DNA of 64,000 nucleotides from Gilvimarinus polysaccharolyticus (GTDB lineage Bacteria; Pseudomonadota; Gammaproteobacteria; Pseudomonadales; Cellvibrionaceae). The notes under the pieces are model-generated. The model worked only from the letters and a program-made list of their open reading frames with translations, had not been told where the DNA came from and ran no database searches. The translations under genes were made by a program, and so were the position numbers. Position 1 is the first letter of the stretch. Each line of letters begins with the position of its first letter. The stretch lies in the NCBI RefSeq assembly GCF_001187555.1, contig NZ_LFIJ01000001.1, forward strand, positions 956,169-1,020,168, in the 5' to 3' direction. Shown here one piece after another: positions 1 to 7,167 of this stretch.

Positions 1-2
1 AT

Positions 3-122
3 CACGTGAAAGAAACTTGGCCGGACTATACAAATAATTTACCTAGACAATCTGAGTTTGCAGAATCTATTGGTGCTAACCAAGTTGTATACGGTCCGTT
101 CGGGTCTTATGACTCAAAATAA
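3..122 (+). CDS. C-terminal end of an unidentified protein (partial)
   Basis: An open frame enters from the left edge and runs 39 codons to a TAA at 120-122, ending in residues VVYGPFGSYDSK. Its composition looks like a real protein tail, and it converges on the DUF4291 gene, whose stop lies only 10 bases away. The start is outside the window and no family is recognisable from so short a piece. A chance frame is possible. Confidence 0.4.
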   Translation, partial: HVKETWPDYTNNLPRQSEFAESIGANQVVYGPFGSYDSK

Positions 123-131
123 AAGATGCTG

Positions 132-731
132 CTACGTAGTATTTAATTTTGTTGTTAGTTTTGTATTGAGAGGATATTCAGTTTCGATGGGGAGTAGTCT
201 TTTGACTGCTTCTAAGCTGTTTTTTTCTATAAGAGAATGAGCCTCTTCGGCAAGTTCGGTGACTTCGGTAATGTTCTGAACCCACTTATTCACATAGAGT
301 GGTACAGCTTCATTAGTTAGCCCAATCTGAATAGCTCGATGTTCCAAAGGCTGTAAATGTAAATCCCGCTCTGGGTCCCATTGGATACGAACGGGAGTTG
401 CTTTCTTAATTTTTAACCATTCTTCTTTGTCGGTATAGTTTTTTGCTTCATGGCTAAGTAAGCTATGTTCAAGCGCCCATTCAAAACCTTCTCTAGAAAT
501 ATCAATTGCCAGAATACGATTCTGCCCGCTGTCTTTTTTACCCCATCCTGAGCGATACATCATCCAAAGAAATGAGGGTTTAATCCAGGTCATGCGTTCC
601 ATTTTAAATGGTGGTGATTTGAATGTGCCGTGCTCAAGTGCTGAGTCGGCAATGGCATCACTGTAAGCTTGATAAACACGAATAGTTTTATCGTCATAAA
701 CGGCGCGTATCTGGCGGGTTGGGATCTCCAT
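132..731 (-). CDS. DUF4291 domain-containing protein
   Basis: The protein has about 199 residues and matches the DUF4291 family over nearly its whole length. The signature N-terminus RQIRAVYDDKTIRVYQAY begins at residue 6, and the conserved block FKMERMTWIKPSFLWMMYRSGW lies at about 42-63. The family has no function I can state with confidence. I chose the ATG at 731: its first base overlaps the last base of the upstream regulator stop (TGATG) and a GGGAG ribosome site sits 8 bases before it; an in-frame upstream ATG at 761 would overlap the regulator by 31 bases. The tight coupling to an XRE regulator resembles toxin-antitoxin or self-regulated defence pairs, which is inference only. No signal peptide or membrane segment is seen. 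Confidence 0.85.
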   Translation of the reverse strand: MEIPTRQIRAVYDDKTIRVYQAYSDAIADSALEHGTFKSPPFKMERMTWIKPSFLWMMYRSGWGKKDSGQNRILAIDISREGFEWALEHSLLSHEAKNYTDKEEWLKIKKATPVRIQWDPERDLHLQPLEHRAIQIGLTNEAVPLYVNKWVQNITEVTELAEEAHSLIEKNSLEAVKRLLPIETEYPLNTKLTTKLNTT

Positions 732-1111
732 CACTTTGCTCCCGCCCGTGCTGAATCCCAACGCCGAGTCTGGTACTTCATCACCATGCCTTCGAGCAGT
801 TCTTGAATAACTTGCTGTTCATCCTGATTTAGTTGCTCAATTGCCTCAAACAAAAACTTCATCTTCTCGCTAGGGCCACGGTCACTGGCTTCAAACACGA
901 GTTCATCAAGGCTGACGTGTAATGCCTTAGCCAATTTGATAAGCCCTTCTAAGGTGGGTTGAGCCGCCCCTGTCTCGTATCGACGTACTTGGTTGATATG
1001 CATCTCAGCAGCATCGGCTAGCCCTTGCTGCGTTAAACCTTGTGCTTTGCGTATCTGAATCAGTCGAGTTGGGAAGTTCATGGGTAATAGCCAGATAATG
1101 GAATTGCCCAT
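731..1111 (-). CDS. XRE-family helix-turn-helix transcriptional regulator
   Basis: This 126-residue DNA-binding protein has an HTH_3/XRE domain at about residues 17-72. The helix-turn-helix lies in the stretch from GLTQQGLADAAEM to QVRRYETG, followed by the usual PTLEGLIKLAKALHVSLDELV. The C-terminal 50 residues look like a short helical dimerisation tail. A strong GGAGGA ribosome site 8 bases before the ATG at 1111 supports that start; a second ATG at codon 11 (1081) has weaker support. The gene is followed with a one-base stop/start overlap by the DUF4291 gene, so the two are almost certainly co-translated. An inverted repeat just upstream may be its own operator. Confidence 0.9.
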   Translation of the reverse strand: MGNSIIWLLPMNFPTRLIQIRKAQGLTQQGLADAAEMHINQVRRYETGAAQPTLEGLIKLAKALHVSLDELVFEASDRGPSEKMKFLFEAIEQLNQDEQQVIQELLEGMVMKYQTRRWDSARAGAK

Positions 1112-1134
1112 AGCTTAATCCTCCGTTTATATTA

Positions 1135-1151
1135 GGTATTGCAATGATACC
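1135..1151. promoter_or_regulatory. Candidate operator of the XRE regulator (inverted repeat)
   Basis: The short dyad GGTAT-N7-ATACC lies 24 bases upstream of the XRE regulator start, where an autoregulatory operator would be expected. XRE repressors commonly bind such dyads in their own promoters. The assignment is positional, with no second copy to compare. Confidence 0.3.
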
Positions 1152-1167
1152 CGTTAAAAAAATCATC

Positions 1168-1187
1168 GGGGTCAGGCCTTACATTTT
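1168..1187. repeat. REP-like repeat, solitary copy
   Basis: The motif GGGGTCAGGCCTTACATTT is the outer part of the 23-bp terminal repeat of the transposase elements in this region. Here it stands alone, 36 bases before the first element, after a TCATC lead that also precedes the copies near 7905-7926. It shows that partial repeat ends accumulate beside the element. Confidence 0.7.
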
Positions 1188-1222
1188 ACATTTTAAGGGA
1201 AAGCTACTAAGTTTAAAATATA

Positions 1223-2162
1223 GGGGTCAGGCCTTACATTTGACATCCCGACGAGGAGTGCTAAGTTTTAGATGAATTGAAGCTTCGAGGTGCCTCTTAT
1301 GGCTCGCCCTCTGCGCATTGAATTTTCAGGTGCTTTGTATCACGTCACCTCTCGTGGTAACGCACGGCAGAATATATTTCTAGGGGACGATGATTTTGAG
1401 TGTTTTTTACGGCTCTTGGCCGTTGCCTGTGATCGCTTTCATTGGTTGTGTCACGCCTATTGTTTGATGTCGAATCATTATCACTTGCTGATTGAGACAC
1501 AAGCGCCATCCTTATCCAAAGGCATGAAATACCTAAATGGCACCTATACCTCGGCATTCAATCGTCAGCACCAACGAGTAGGGCATCTGTTGCAGGGGCG
1601 CTATAAGGCTATACTGGTAGAAAAAGACGCCTATTTATTAGAGCTGGCAAGGTATATTGTATTAAACCCTGTGCGGGCTCACATGGTGCGCTCGGCGCGC
1701 GAGTGGCCATGGAGCAGTTATCGAGCCACCGCCGGTCAAACAGCGGGGGCAAGAGCGCTAACGACAGATTGGGTGCTAGGAAACTTTGGCCGTCGCCGAA
1801 AAGCTGCGGTGGAGAGTTATAAGCGCTTTGTCCAAGAGGGTAAAAATCAGTCTTCACCTTGGGAAGAACTAAAGAATCAGGTGTATCTTGGCTCAGACGA
1901 GTTTGTCGACGACGCTCAAGCTAAGATGAATCCAGATCAATCCTTGCTGGACATTCCAAAACCGCAAAAGCTCAGCCCACCCAAGCCGTTGGAGTATTAC
2001 GTTGATCTGTACAATGACCGAAAAGAGGGCATGTCAGCGGCATATCGCAGCGGTCACTATACGCTATCGGAAGTTGGTGACGCGTTTGGGGTCAGTTACG
2101 CAACGGTCAGTCGCGCCGTAAAGAGCTTTGATTAAACAGTGTCAAATGTAAGGCCTGACCCC
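1223..2162 (+). mobile_element. RAYT/Y1-transposase element, intact copy 1
   Basis: The unit is 940 bp, with perfect 23-bp inverted ends: GGGGTCAGGCCTTACATTTGACA at 1223-1245 and its complement at 2140-2162. It carries one Y1 transposase gene. The inverted ends recur around the interrupted second copy and at the truncated third copy. No target duplication can be seen at the edges. Whether the whole unit moves, or the ends are just REP-like sites used by a domesticated transposase, cannot be told from one genome. Confidence 0.75.
1299..2135 (+). CDS. REP-associated tyrosine transposase (Y1/HUH, RAYT-like), copy 1
   Basis: This 278-residue transposase belongs to the IS200/Y1_Tnp group. It opens with the typical MARPLRIEFSGALYHVTSRG, carries the HUH metal site as NHYH at about residues 59-62, and has the catalytic tyrosine in RYIVLNPVRA at about residue 119. 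The C-terminus (SEVGDAFGVSYATVSRAVKSFD) is a helix-turn-helix, probably for recognising the terminal repeats. All key residues are present, so it should be active. The ATG at 1299 is preferred because GAGG lies 8 bases before it; an in-frame GTG at 1290 is less likely. RAYT proteins nick and join single-stranded DNA at REP hairpins. Confidence 0.9.
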   Translation: MARPLRIEFSGALYHVTSRGNARQNIFLGDDDFECFLRLLAVACDRFHWLCHAYCLMSNHYHLLIETQAPSLSKGMKYLNGTYTSAFNRQHQRVGHLLQGRYKAILVEKDAYLLELARYIVLNPVRAHMVRSAREWPWSSYRATAGQTAGARALTTDWVLGNFGRRRKAAVESYKRFVQEGKNQSSPWEELKNQVYLGSDEFVDDAQAKMNPDQSLLDIPKPQKLSPPKPLEYYVDLYNDRKEGMSAAYRSGHYTLSEVGDAFGVSYATVSRAVKSFD

Positions 2163-2186
2163 GATACTCCTGTAAGGCCTGACCCC
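2140..2186. repeat. REP-like terminal repeat with tandem partial copy
   Basis: The right inverted end of element 1 (2140-2162) is followed at once by a partial second copy (TGTAAGGCCTGACCCC at 2171-2186). The two copies are joined by GATACTCC, giving a 24-base period. A mirror-image partial duplication occurs on the left side of the third element near 7905-7926. Such tandem ends suggest slippage or repeated processing at the element boundary. Confidence 0.7.
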
Positions 2187-2199
2187 GATACTCCTGATA

Positions 2200-2495
2200 C
2201 TATTGATAGTTATGGGGTAAATGGGAGGCCCTCGGAAGCGTCCGGCGCAATTCGTGAGTTTCGAGATGAGAATTCTGATTTTGACTTTGAGGGCCTAGAT
2301 GTTTTACACCGAGCAGATGTTTGTATAGGTGGAGACCCCACTTGTATTAGCAGAGCTGGCGACAGTGGTGTAAATAGATCATTAGGTACCCAAAATAGTA
2401 GACAAACAGATTCGGTTAGGGATCAATTAAATGCTGTTGATCCGGATGACACTCCTACGGTCCGAGTAATTATTGAGAACAAGGCGGATGATTGA
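2200..2495 (+). pseudogene. C-terminal remnant of an unidentified gene, possibly a polymorphic toxin
   Basis: After the repeat, an open frame continues for about 98 codons to a TGA at 2493-2495. It has plausible coding content but no credible start: the only start codons in frame are inside the transposase repeat. The piece ends DTPTVRVIIENKADD and its stop overlaps the ATG of the next gene by one base, so the two were an operon. The arrangement, a truncated upstream gene coupled to a small immunity-like protein, is what a beheaded effector/immunity pair would look like. No catalytic motif is recognisable and the function is unknown. Confidence 0.4.
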
Positions 2496-3007
2496 TGTTT
2501 TTTGAAAAATACAGCTTCACAGGCCCTACCGGATTACCTGTGCCTAAGTTTAGTGGTTTTGCACGTGGTGAGCCATGGGGCAAAATGAATTCTGGTTTAT
2601 ATAGTAATGGCCTTGTAACCATTGTGGATCAAGACTTTGATGATGGCTTTATGGCAAGCTGGTCTTGGCTTGTAGGGGATAGGGCTTTATTGATCGGATT
2701 CTTATGTTGGGGCGATTTTTTTTATGCTTGCTCTAAGGAAAAAAAATTCTTTATTGTGCTGGCCGACCAACAGAAACGTTTTGCACTGGGTAATAGTTTG
2801 TCGGCAGTATTTGATAAAAATATCGCCTCTCCCGAATTTGAGGAGCAGATTGTAAGACCAGATGAATTCAAAAAAGCCGTTGTTGAGGCGGGGCCACTTG
2901 AATATGGGCAGTGTTATATTGTTGATCGGGGATCAAGTCTGCGAGTCAGGAAAAAAGTTTCAATCTTTTTAGATGTGCTAGGGCAGACGGGTTCACAATT
3001 GCAATAA
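2495..3007 (+). CDS. Small cytoplasmic protein, possible GAD-like/DUF1851 immunity protein
   Basis: The protein has about 170 residues with no signal peptide or membrane segment. The order of motifs (GLYSNGLVTIVD near residue 37, then GDFFYAC, FFIVLADQQ and a late EYGQCYIVDRG) resembles the GAD-like plus DUF1851 (Tdi1) proteins found as immunity partners of type VI effectors, but the match is by eye and weak. The ATG at 2495 overlaps the stop of the upstream remnant (TGATG); an in-frame TTG three bases earlier is also possible. It lies between two transposase elements, so it is accessory cargo. If it is an immunity protein, its toxin partner has lost its N-terminal part. Confidence 0.5.
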   Translation: MFFEKYSFTGPTGLPVPKFSGFARGEPWGKMNSGLYSNGLVTIVDQDFDDGFMASWSWLVGDRALLIGFLCWGDFFYACSKEKKFFIVLADQQKRFALGNSLSAVFDKNIASPEFEEQIVRPDEFKKAVVEAGPLEYGQCYIVDRGSSLRVRKKVSIFLDVLGQTGSQLQ

Positions 3008-3185
3008 ATAATTGCTTGGCGTCCTGTCCGCTGTCCGAATAGGCATGGGACGTTAATTTTTAACCCCAATTTTTATTGGGGTTGCTAAACAGAAATATAA
3101 GAAAATATAGGGGTCAGGCCTTACATTTGACATCCCGACGAGGAGTGCTAAGTTTTAGATGAATTGAAGCTTCGAGGTGCCTCTT

Positions 3186-3514
3186 ATGGCTCGCCCTCTG
3201 CGCATTGAATTTTCAGGTGCTTTGTATCACGTCACCTCTCGTGGTAACGCACGGCAGAATATATTTCTAGGGGACGATGATTTTGAGTGTTTTTTACGGC
3301 TCTTGGCCGTTGCCTGTGATCGCTTTCATTGGTTGTGTCACGGCTATTGTTTGATGTCGAATCATTATCACTTGCTGATTGAGACACAAGTGCCATCCTT
3401 ATCCAAAGGCATGAAATACCTAAATGGCACCTATACCTCGGCATTCAATCGTCAGCACCAACGAGTAGGGCATCTGTTGCAGGGGCGCTATAAGGCTATA
3501 CTGGTAGAAAAAGA
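3186..3514 (+). pseudogene. RAYT-like transposase copy 2, N-terminal part
   Basis: This is the first 109 or so codons of the same transposase as at 1299, including the HUH motif NHYH. It reads into the left end of the IS66 element and stops there. Two of the few differences from copy 1 are HGYC for HAYC and TQVPS for TQAPS. The catalytic tyrosine lies in the other half, beyond the insertion, so the product is inactive. Confidence 0.9.
3507..3514. repeat. IS66 target-site duplication, left copy
   Basis: GAAAAAGA lies directly before the left end of the element. IS66 elements make 8-bp duplications. The right copy at 5836-5843 is GATGAAGA, a 6 of 8 match. Copy 1 of the gene has GAAAAAGA at this place, so the left side is ancestral and the right side has changed. 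Confidence 0.65.
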
Positions 3515-3536
3515 GTAAGCGCCAAACCAACCACCC
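3515..3536. repeat. IS66 left terminal inverted repeat
   Basis: The 22 bases start with GTAAGCGCC and are the exact complement of 5814-5835. GTAA ends are characteristic of IS66. Confidence 0.9.
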
Positions 3537-3594
3537 ACTATACGAATCAATCCTAGGCCAGTAACCTCCCAGCTTTCATCAATAGGAGGTTCAC

Positions 3595-3885
3595 ATGAAA
3601 AAGCATCGCAGCCAATCCGACTGGCTGACTCTGATCGAGGAGTTCGAGCAAAGCGGATTAACTCAAGCCAAGTTCTGTGCCGAACGTGGGCTCAACGCTA
3701 AATACTTCAGCCTGCGACGGACAAAGCTTAAAGCTCGTCCTGAACCAAGTAGGTTTTCCCGAACCGTACTGGCCGAGCCTAAGCCGTCCGGTGAGGCAAC
3801 GATACACTACGGCTCTGTCGCGGTGAAGCTTCCCGCCGGCGATGTGGACACTATCGCACAACTGGTCAAGGCTTTGGCTGCATGA
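3595..3885 (+). CDS. tnpA: IS66-family accessory protein TnpA
   Basis: This 96-residue small basic protein has the IS66 TnpA pattern WLTLIEEFEQSGLTQAKFC near residue 10, which forms a helix-turn-helix. A strong AGGAGG ribosome site lies just before its ATG. Its stop overlaps the tnpB start (ATGA), indicating coupled translation. TnpA is required with TnpB for IS66 transposition, though its exact role is not settled. Confidence 0.93.
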   Translation: MKKHRSQSDWLTLIEEFEQSGLTQAKFCAERGLNAKYFSLRRTKLKARPEPSRFSRTVLAEPKPSGEATIHYGSVAVKLPAGDVDTIAQLVKALAA

Positions 3886-4238
3886 TCCAGTGGCCGGCAG
3901 ATATTAAGGTCTACCTACACCGCGAGCCGGTAGACTTTCGCAAAGCGATTAACGGATTAAGCGTTATCGTTCAGGATGAGATGGCGATTTCGCCTTTTGA
4001 TCCTGCGCTGTTTGTCTTCTGCAACAAAAAGCGCAGTCAACTTAAGGTGTTGTACTGGGATGAGACGGGTTTTGCTCTGTGGCAAAAGCGCTTAGAGCGC
4101 GATAAGTTTAAGTGGCCCAAGCGCTTGCCGGAAGATCCTGTGGTACTGGATCACGAACAGTGGCAATGGCTCTTGCGCGGGTTTGATATCGCTCAATTAA
4201 AACCGCATGAAACGCTGTTTTACCGAGACGTTCGTTGA
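3882..4238 (+). CDS. tnpB: IS66-family accessory protein TnpB
   Basis: The 118-residue protein belongs to the IS66 Orf2/TnpB family. It shows the hallmark PVDFRKAINGL at about residues 16-26 and LKVLYWDETGFALWQKRLE in the middle. Its length is normal for the family. It overlaps tnpA by four bases and is followed 22 bases later by tnpC. Confidence 0.95.
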   Translation: MIQWPADIKVYLHREPVDFRKAINGLSVIVQDEMAISPFDPALFVFCNKKRSQLKVLYWDETGFALWQKRLERDKFKWPKRLPEDPVVLDHEQWQWLLRGFDIAQLKPHETLFYRDVR

Positions 4239-4260
4239 TGAGTTTTGGTAAAATAGCGGC

Positions 4261-5811
4261 ATGTCAGAAATCGCACCGCTTGAACACAAAATCAAAGAGC
4301 TTGAAGCGCAACTTGAAGAACAAGAAACGCTTTTAAAAAGCCGTGCGAGTCGCATCAGCACCCTCGAAGAACTCATTAAACAATTTCAACGCAAGCAGTT
4401 CTCTGCCAGCAGTGAAAAGCTCTCTAAGGATCAGCTCGATCTAGGGCTGTTCAATGAAGCCGAATCGGCAGAGAAAGGCGAGGCGAGCGAACCCGCTGAA
4501 GCCACACAAGAAGACACCATTGATGTCCCGTCTCATACTCGCCGTAAGCAACCACGGGTCAGCCTACCGGCGAACCTTCCGCGTGAAGAGGTGTTGTATG
4601 AGTTGCCTGAATCCGAGCGGGTGTGCCCGCACGATGGCGCCGAGCTAAAGGCTATCGGCACTGAAGACCACGAGCAACTGGATATCATCCCCGCCCAGGC
4701 CAAGGTGATCGTCCATCGGCGCCAGAAGTACGTGTGCCCTTGCTGCGAAAAGCACCACGTCACCGCCACCAAACCCAAACAGCCCATTGAAAAAAGTATC
4801 GCCAGTGCAGGGCTGCTCGCTTATGTGGCTACCCAGAAATACTGCGATGCACTGCCACTGTACCGCCAGAGTGAGATCTTTAAACGCGCCGGGTTAGCCC
4901 TGGACCGAACCAACCTTGCCAACTGGATGATCCGTTCGGGGCAGCTGGTGCAGCCGCTGATTAATCTCTTGCATGACAAGCTGTTAGCGCAGCCTGTCAT
5001 CCACTTGGACGAAACCACCGTACAGGTTCTCAACGAGCCAGGGAAAACCGCTGAGAGCCAAAGCTACATGTGGGTGATGGGCAGCTTCGCTGCCAGTCCC
5101 ACCGTGCTGTTCCACTACGCCGACTCCCGGCGTCAGTCGGTGCCGCTGGATTTACTCGATGCGAGTGTGGGTGCCATCATGGTCGATGGTTACGAAGGCT
5201 ATGGAAAAGCGTGTACAGACTACCGCATCACCCGCTTAGGGTGCTGGGCTCACGCCCGGCGCAAATTCATGGACGCCAAAACCGTCCAGAAAAAAGGCAA
5301 AGCTGGCAAAGCCGATCAGGGCTTGGCGCTCATCCAAAAACTGTACGCCTTAGAAAAATCCATAAAGGATCAGCCGCCAGATGAGCGCTACCGAAGGCGG
5401 CAACAAGAGGCGAAACCCGTCATCAACAAACTGCGAGCCTGGCTGGAAAAAAGCCTGCCTAATGTGCCGCCGCAAAGCGCGATCGGCAAGGCATTACTCT
5501 ACCTGCATAATCAGTGGGATAGGCTTGTCCGCTATCTGGACGGCGGTGCTTACCCGATCGATAACAACCGGGCAGAGAATGCCATACGTCCGTTTACCGT
5601 GGGGCGGAAGAACTGGTTGTTCTCTAATAGCCAGGCCGGTGCCAATGCCAGCGCCAATCTTTATAGCTTAATCGAAACGGCCAAGGCCAACGGCCTGAAT
5701 CCGTATGATTACTTGAAAGTGGTTTTTAAAGAGCTGCCCAATGCGCAAAGTGTTGAGTCGATCGAGGCGCTACTGCCATGGAACGCTAGCATCAAGTTAA
5801 ACCAATCATAA
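4261..5811 (+). CDS. tnpC: IS66-family transposase TnpC (DDE)
   Basis: This 516-residue transposase carries out strand transfer. The N-terminal 50 residues are a leucine-rich coiled coil. They are followed by an acidic linker and a zinc-binding region with CPHDGAEL at 122 and CPCC at 159-162. The catalytic acids are visible as D250 in IHLDETT, D309 in IMVDGYEGYG and E439 in NNRAENAIRPF. The C-terminal IS66 tail is present. Length and motifs are complete. Confidence 0.95.
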   Translation: MSEIAPLEHKIKELEAQLEEQETLLKSRASRISTLEELIKQFQRKQFSASSEKLSKDQLDLGLFNEAESAEKGEASEPAEATQEDTIDVPSHTRRKQPRVSLPANLPREEVLYELPESERVCPHDGAELKAIGTEDHEQLDIIPAQAKVIVHRRQKYVCPCCEKHHVTATKPKQPIEKSIASAGLLAYVATQKYCDALPLYRQSEIFKRAGLALDRTNLANWMIRSGQLVQPLINLLHDKLLAQPVIHLDETTVQVLNEPGKTAESQSYMWVMGSFAASPTVLFHYADSRRQSVPLDLLDASVGAIMVDGYEGYGKACTDYRITRLGCWAHARRKFMDAKTVQKKGKAGKADQGLALIQKLYALEKSIKDQPPDERYRRRQQEAKPVINKLRAWLEKSLPNVPPQSAIGKALLYLHNQWDRLVRYLDGGAYPIDNNRAENAIRPFTVGRKNWLFSNSQAGANASANLYSLIETAKANGLNPYDYLKVVFKELPNAQSVESIEALLPWNASIKLNQS

Positions 5812-5813
5812 CC

Positions 5814-5835
5814 GGGTGGTTGGTTTGGCGCTTAC
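5814..5835. repeat. IS66 right terminal inverted repeat
   Basis: The 22 bases end in GGCGCTTAC and are the exact complement of the left end at 3515-3536. Confidence 0.9.
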
Positions 5836-6351
5836 GATGAAGACGCCTATTTATTAGAGCTGGCAAGGTATATTGTATTAAACCCTGTGCGGGCTCGCAT
5901 GGTGCGCTCGGCGCGCGAGTGGCCATGGAGTAGTTATCGAGCCACCGCCGGCCAAACAGCGGGGGCAAGAGCGCTAACGACAGATTGGGTGCTTGGAAAC
6001 TTTGGCCGTCGCCGAAAAGCTGCGATGGAGGGTTATAAGCGCTTTGTCCAAGAGGGTAAAAATCAGTCTTCACCTTGGGAAGAACTAAAGAATCAGGTGT
6101 ATCTTGGCTCAGACGAGTTTGTCGACGACGCTCAAGCTAAGATGAATCCAGATCAATCCTTGCTGGACATTCCAAAACCGCAAAAGCTCAGCCCACCCAG
6201 ACCGTTGGAGTATTACGTTGATCTGTACAGTGACCGAAAAGAGGGTATGTCAGCGGCGTATCGCAGCGGTCACTATACGCTATCGGGAGTTGGTGACGCG
6301 TTTGGGGTCAGTTACGCAACGGTCAGTCGCGCCGTAAAGAGCTTTGATTAA
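5836..6351 (+). pseudogene. RAYT-like transposase copy 2, C-terminal part
   Basis: This is the second half of the interrupted transposase. It resumes with DAYLLELARYIVLNPVRAR, so it holds the catalytic tyrosine, and ends with the same helix-turn-helix as copy 1. The first 8 bases are the right target duplication. Without the HUH half it cannot act alone. An in-frame ATG at 5899 could in principle give a short peptide, but there is no ribosome site. Confidence 0.9.
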
Positions 6352-6355
6352 ACAG

Positions 6356-6378
6356 TGTCAAATGTAAGGCCTGACCCC
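6356..6378. repeat. Right terminal inverted repeat of RAYT element 2
   Basis: TGTCAAATGTAAGGCCTGAC followed by CCC is identical to the right end of copy 1 and complementary to the left end at 3110-3132. It is followed by the same GATACTCC flank seen after copy 1, so the true boundary may extend a few bases further. Confidence 0.8.
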
Positions 6379-6518
6379 GATACTCCCCTGGCTCCATGCG
6401 CTGAATTAACAACTAAAGCCATGGGATATTGTCGAGCCGGCGTATCGAAAATGAAAACACAATGTAAATAGCGCTTTACCGGTGACACCTACGAAAACTT
6501 ACCAGAAGGACGAAAGAC

Positions 6519-6800
6519 ATGCAAAACCTCACATGCGCTCCCCCACCTAAAAGCAAAGATTCCTTATGCAGTTGCTACAGGGAAATTGGCGCCAATATGA
6601 CCCTATATAGATATGTATATTTAGCTCCTATATTATTAATCATACTATTATCGGCATTTGGATATAGCATTGAAAGATCGGAAGCTTTGCTAGCTTTTAT
6701 AGTCCCAATATTAATTCAATTTTCAATATTAGTTATCAATATAAATAAAAAAATTGACATAATATTTGAGCTGATCTCTATCGACAAAACAGAATCTTAA
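6519..6800 (+). CDS. Small hypothetical membrane protein
   Basis: The protein has 93 residues with two predicted membrane segments, about residues 32-50 (VYLAPILLIILLSAFGYS) and 56-73 (ALLAFIVPILIQFSILVI). AAGGA lies 8-9 bases before the ATG at 6519 and supports that start; MTLYRYVYL at 6597 is an alternative. The gene is AT-rich compared with the chromosome around it and is followed 10 bases later by another small membrane gene. No family is recognised. It lies inside the transposase-rich region and is probably cargo. Confidence 0.6.
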   Translation: MQNLTCAPPPKSKDSLCSCYREIGANMTLYRYVYLAPILLIILLSAFGYSIERSEALLAFIVPILIQFSILVININKKIDIIFELISIDKTES

Positions 6801-6810
6801 AGGATTAAAA

Positions 6811-7167
6811 ATGAAGAAGGAAGCTGGTTCATCACTCTTTATTAGGGTGGTTTTTATAATTCTTTTAGGTGGCGCATCGGCATATTATATCATTAAAACT
6901 CCTGACAACACCAATAAGGATAGTGACACATCCTCACAAGCCGACAAAAAATCAGCTAACATTATCGACCACCTTAACACTCTAGAAAAAAATTTAGAAA
7001 AAGAAATAAGAACAAGTAGAAAAAATAATTATTTTGACGATTTTAGCTATAATGAAAAGCTCAAAATGGAGAGTCAATTAAATAAAGAAGCAGTCAAAAA
7101 GCACAACCTTAAAACCATGTCAGGAATAAAATTATACCGCGTGTTAAAAAAAGAGGGATCAACATAA
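6811..7167 (+). CDS. Hypothetical single-pass membrane protein
   Basis: This 118-residue protein has one membrane segment at about 9-28 (LFIRVVFIILLGGASAYYII), then a polar, lysine-rich, helical exterior or periplasmic part. AAAGGA 7 bases before the ATG supports the start. It is strongly AT-rich. It appears to be the middle gene of a three-gene set with 6519-6800 and the frameshifted gene that follows. No known family is recognised. Confidence 0.6.
   Translation: MKKEAGSSLFIRVVFIILLGGASAYYIIKTPDNTNKDSDTSSQADKKSANIIDHLNTLEKNLEKEIRTSRKNNYFDDFSYNEKLKMESQLNKEAVKKHNLKTMSGIKLYRVLKKEGST

Larger units (their letters stand above)
3515..5835 (+). mobile_element. IS66-family insertion sequence
   Basis: The 2321-bp element has perfect 22-bp inverted ends beginning GTAAGCGCC, at 3515-3536 and 5814-5835. 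It has the three-gene layout typical of IS66: tnpA, tnpB, tnpC. All three frames are open and the DDE residues of TnpC are present, so it looks complete and capable of moving. It sits inside the transposase gene of the second RAYT element. Confidence 0.95.
3110..6378 (+). mobile_element. RAYT/Y1-transposase element, copy 2, interrupted by IS66
   Basis: The inverted ends are at 3110-3132 and 6356-6378 and are identical to those of copy 1. The internal sequence is nearly identical to copy 1 apart from a few substitutions, so the duplication is recent. A 2.3-kb IS66-family element splits the transposase gene after about codon 109. Removing it leaves a unit of roughly the same length as copy 1. 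Confidence 0.8.

Noticed and set aside
2139-2200. N-terminal part of the frame starting GTG at 2139
   Set aside because: It lies entirely in the transposase terminal repeat and its tandem copy (RPDPDTP repeated), so it is not a natural protein start.
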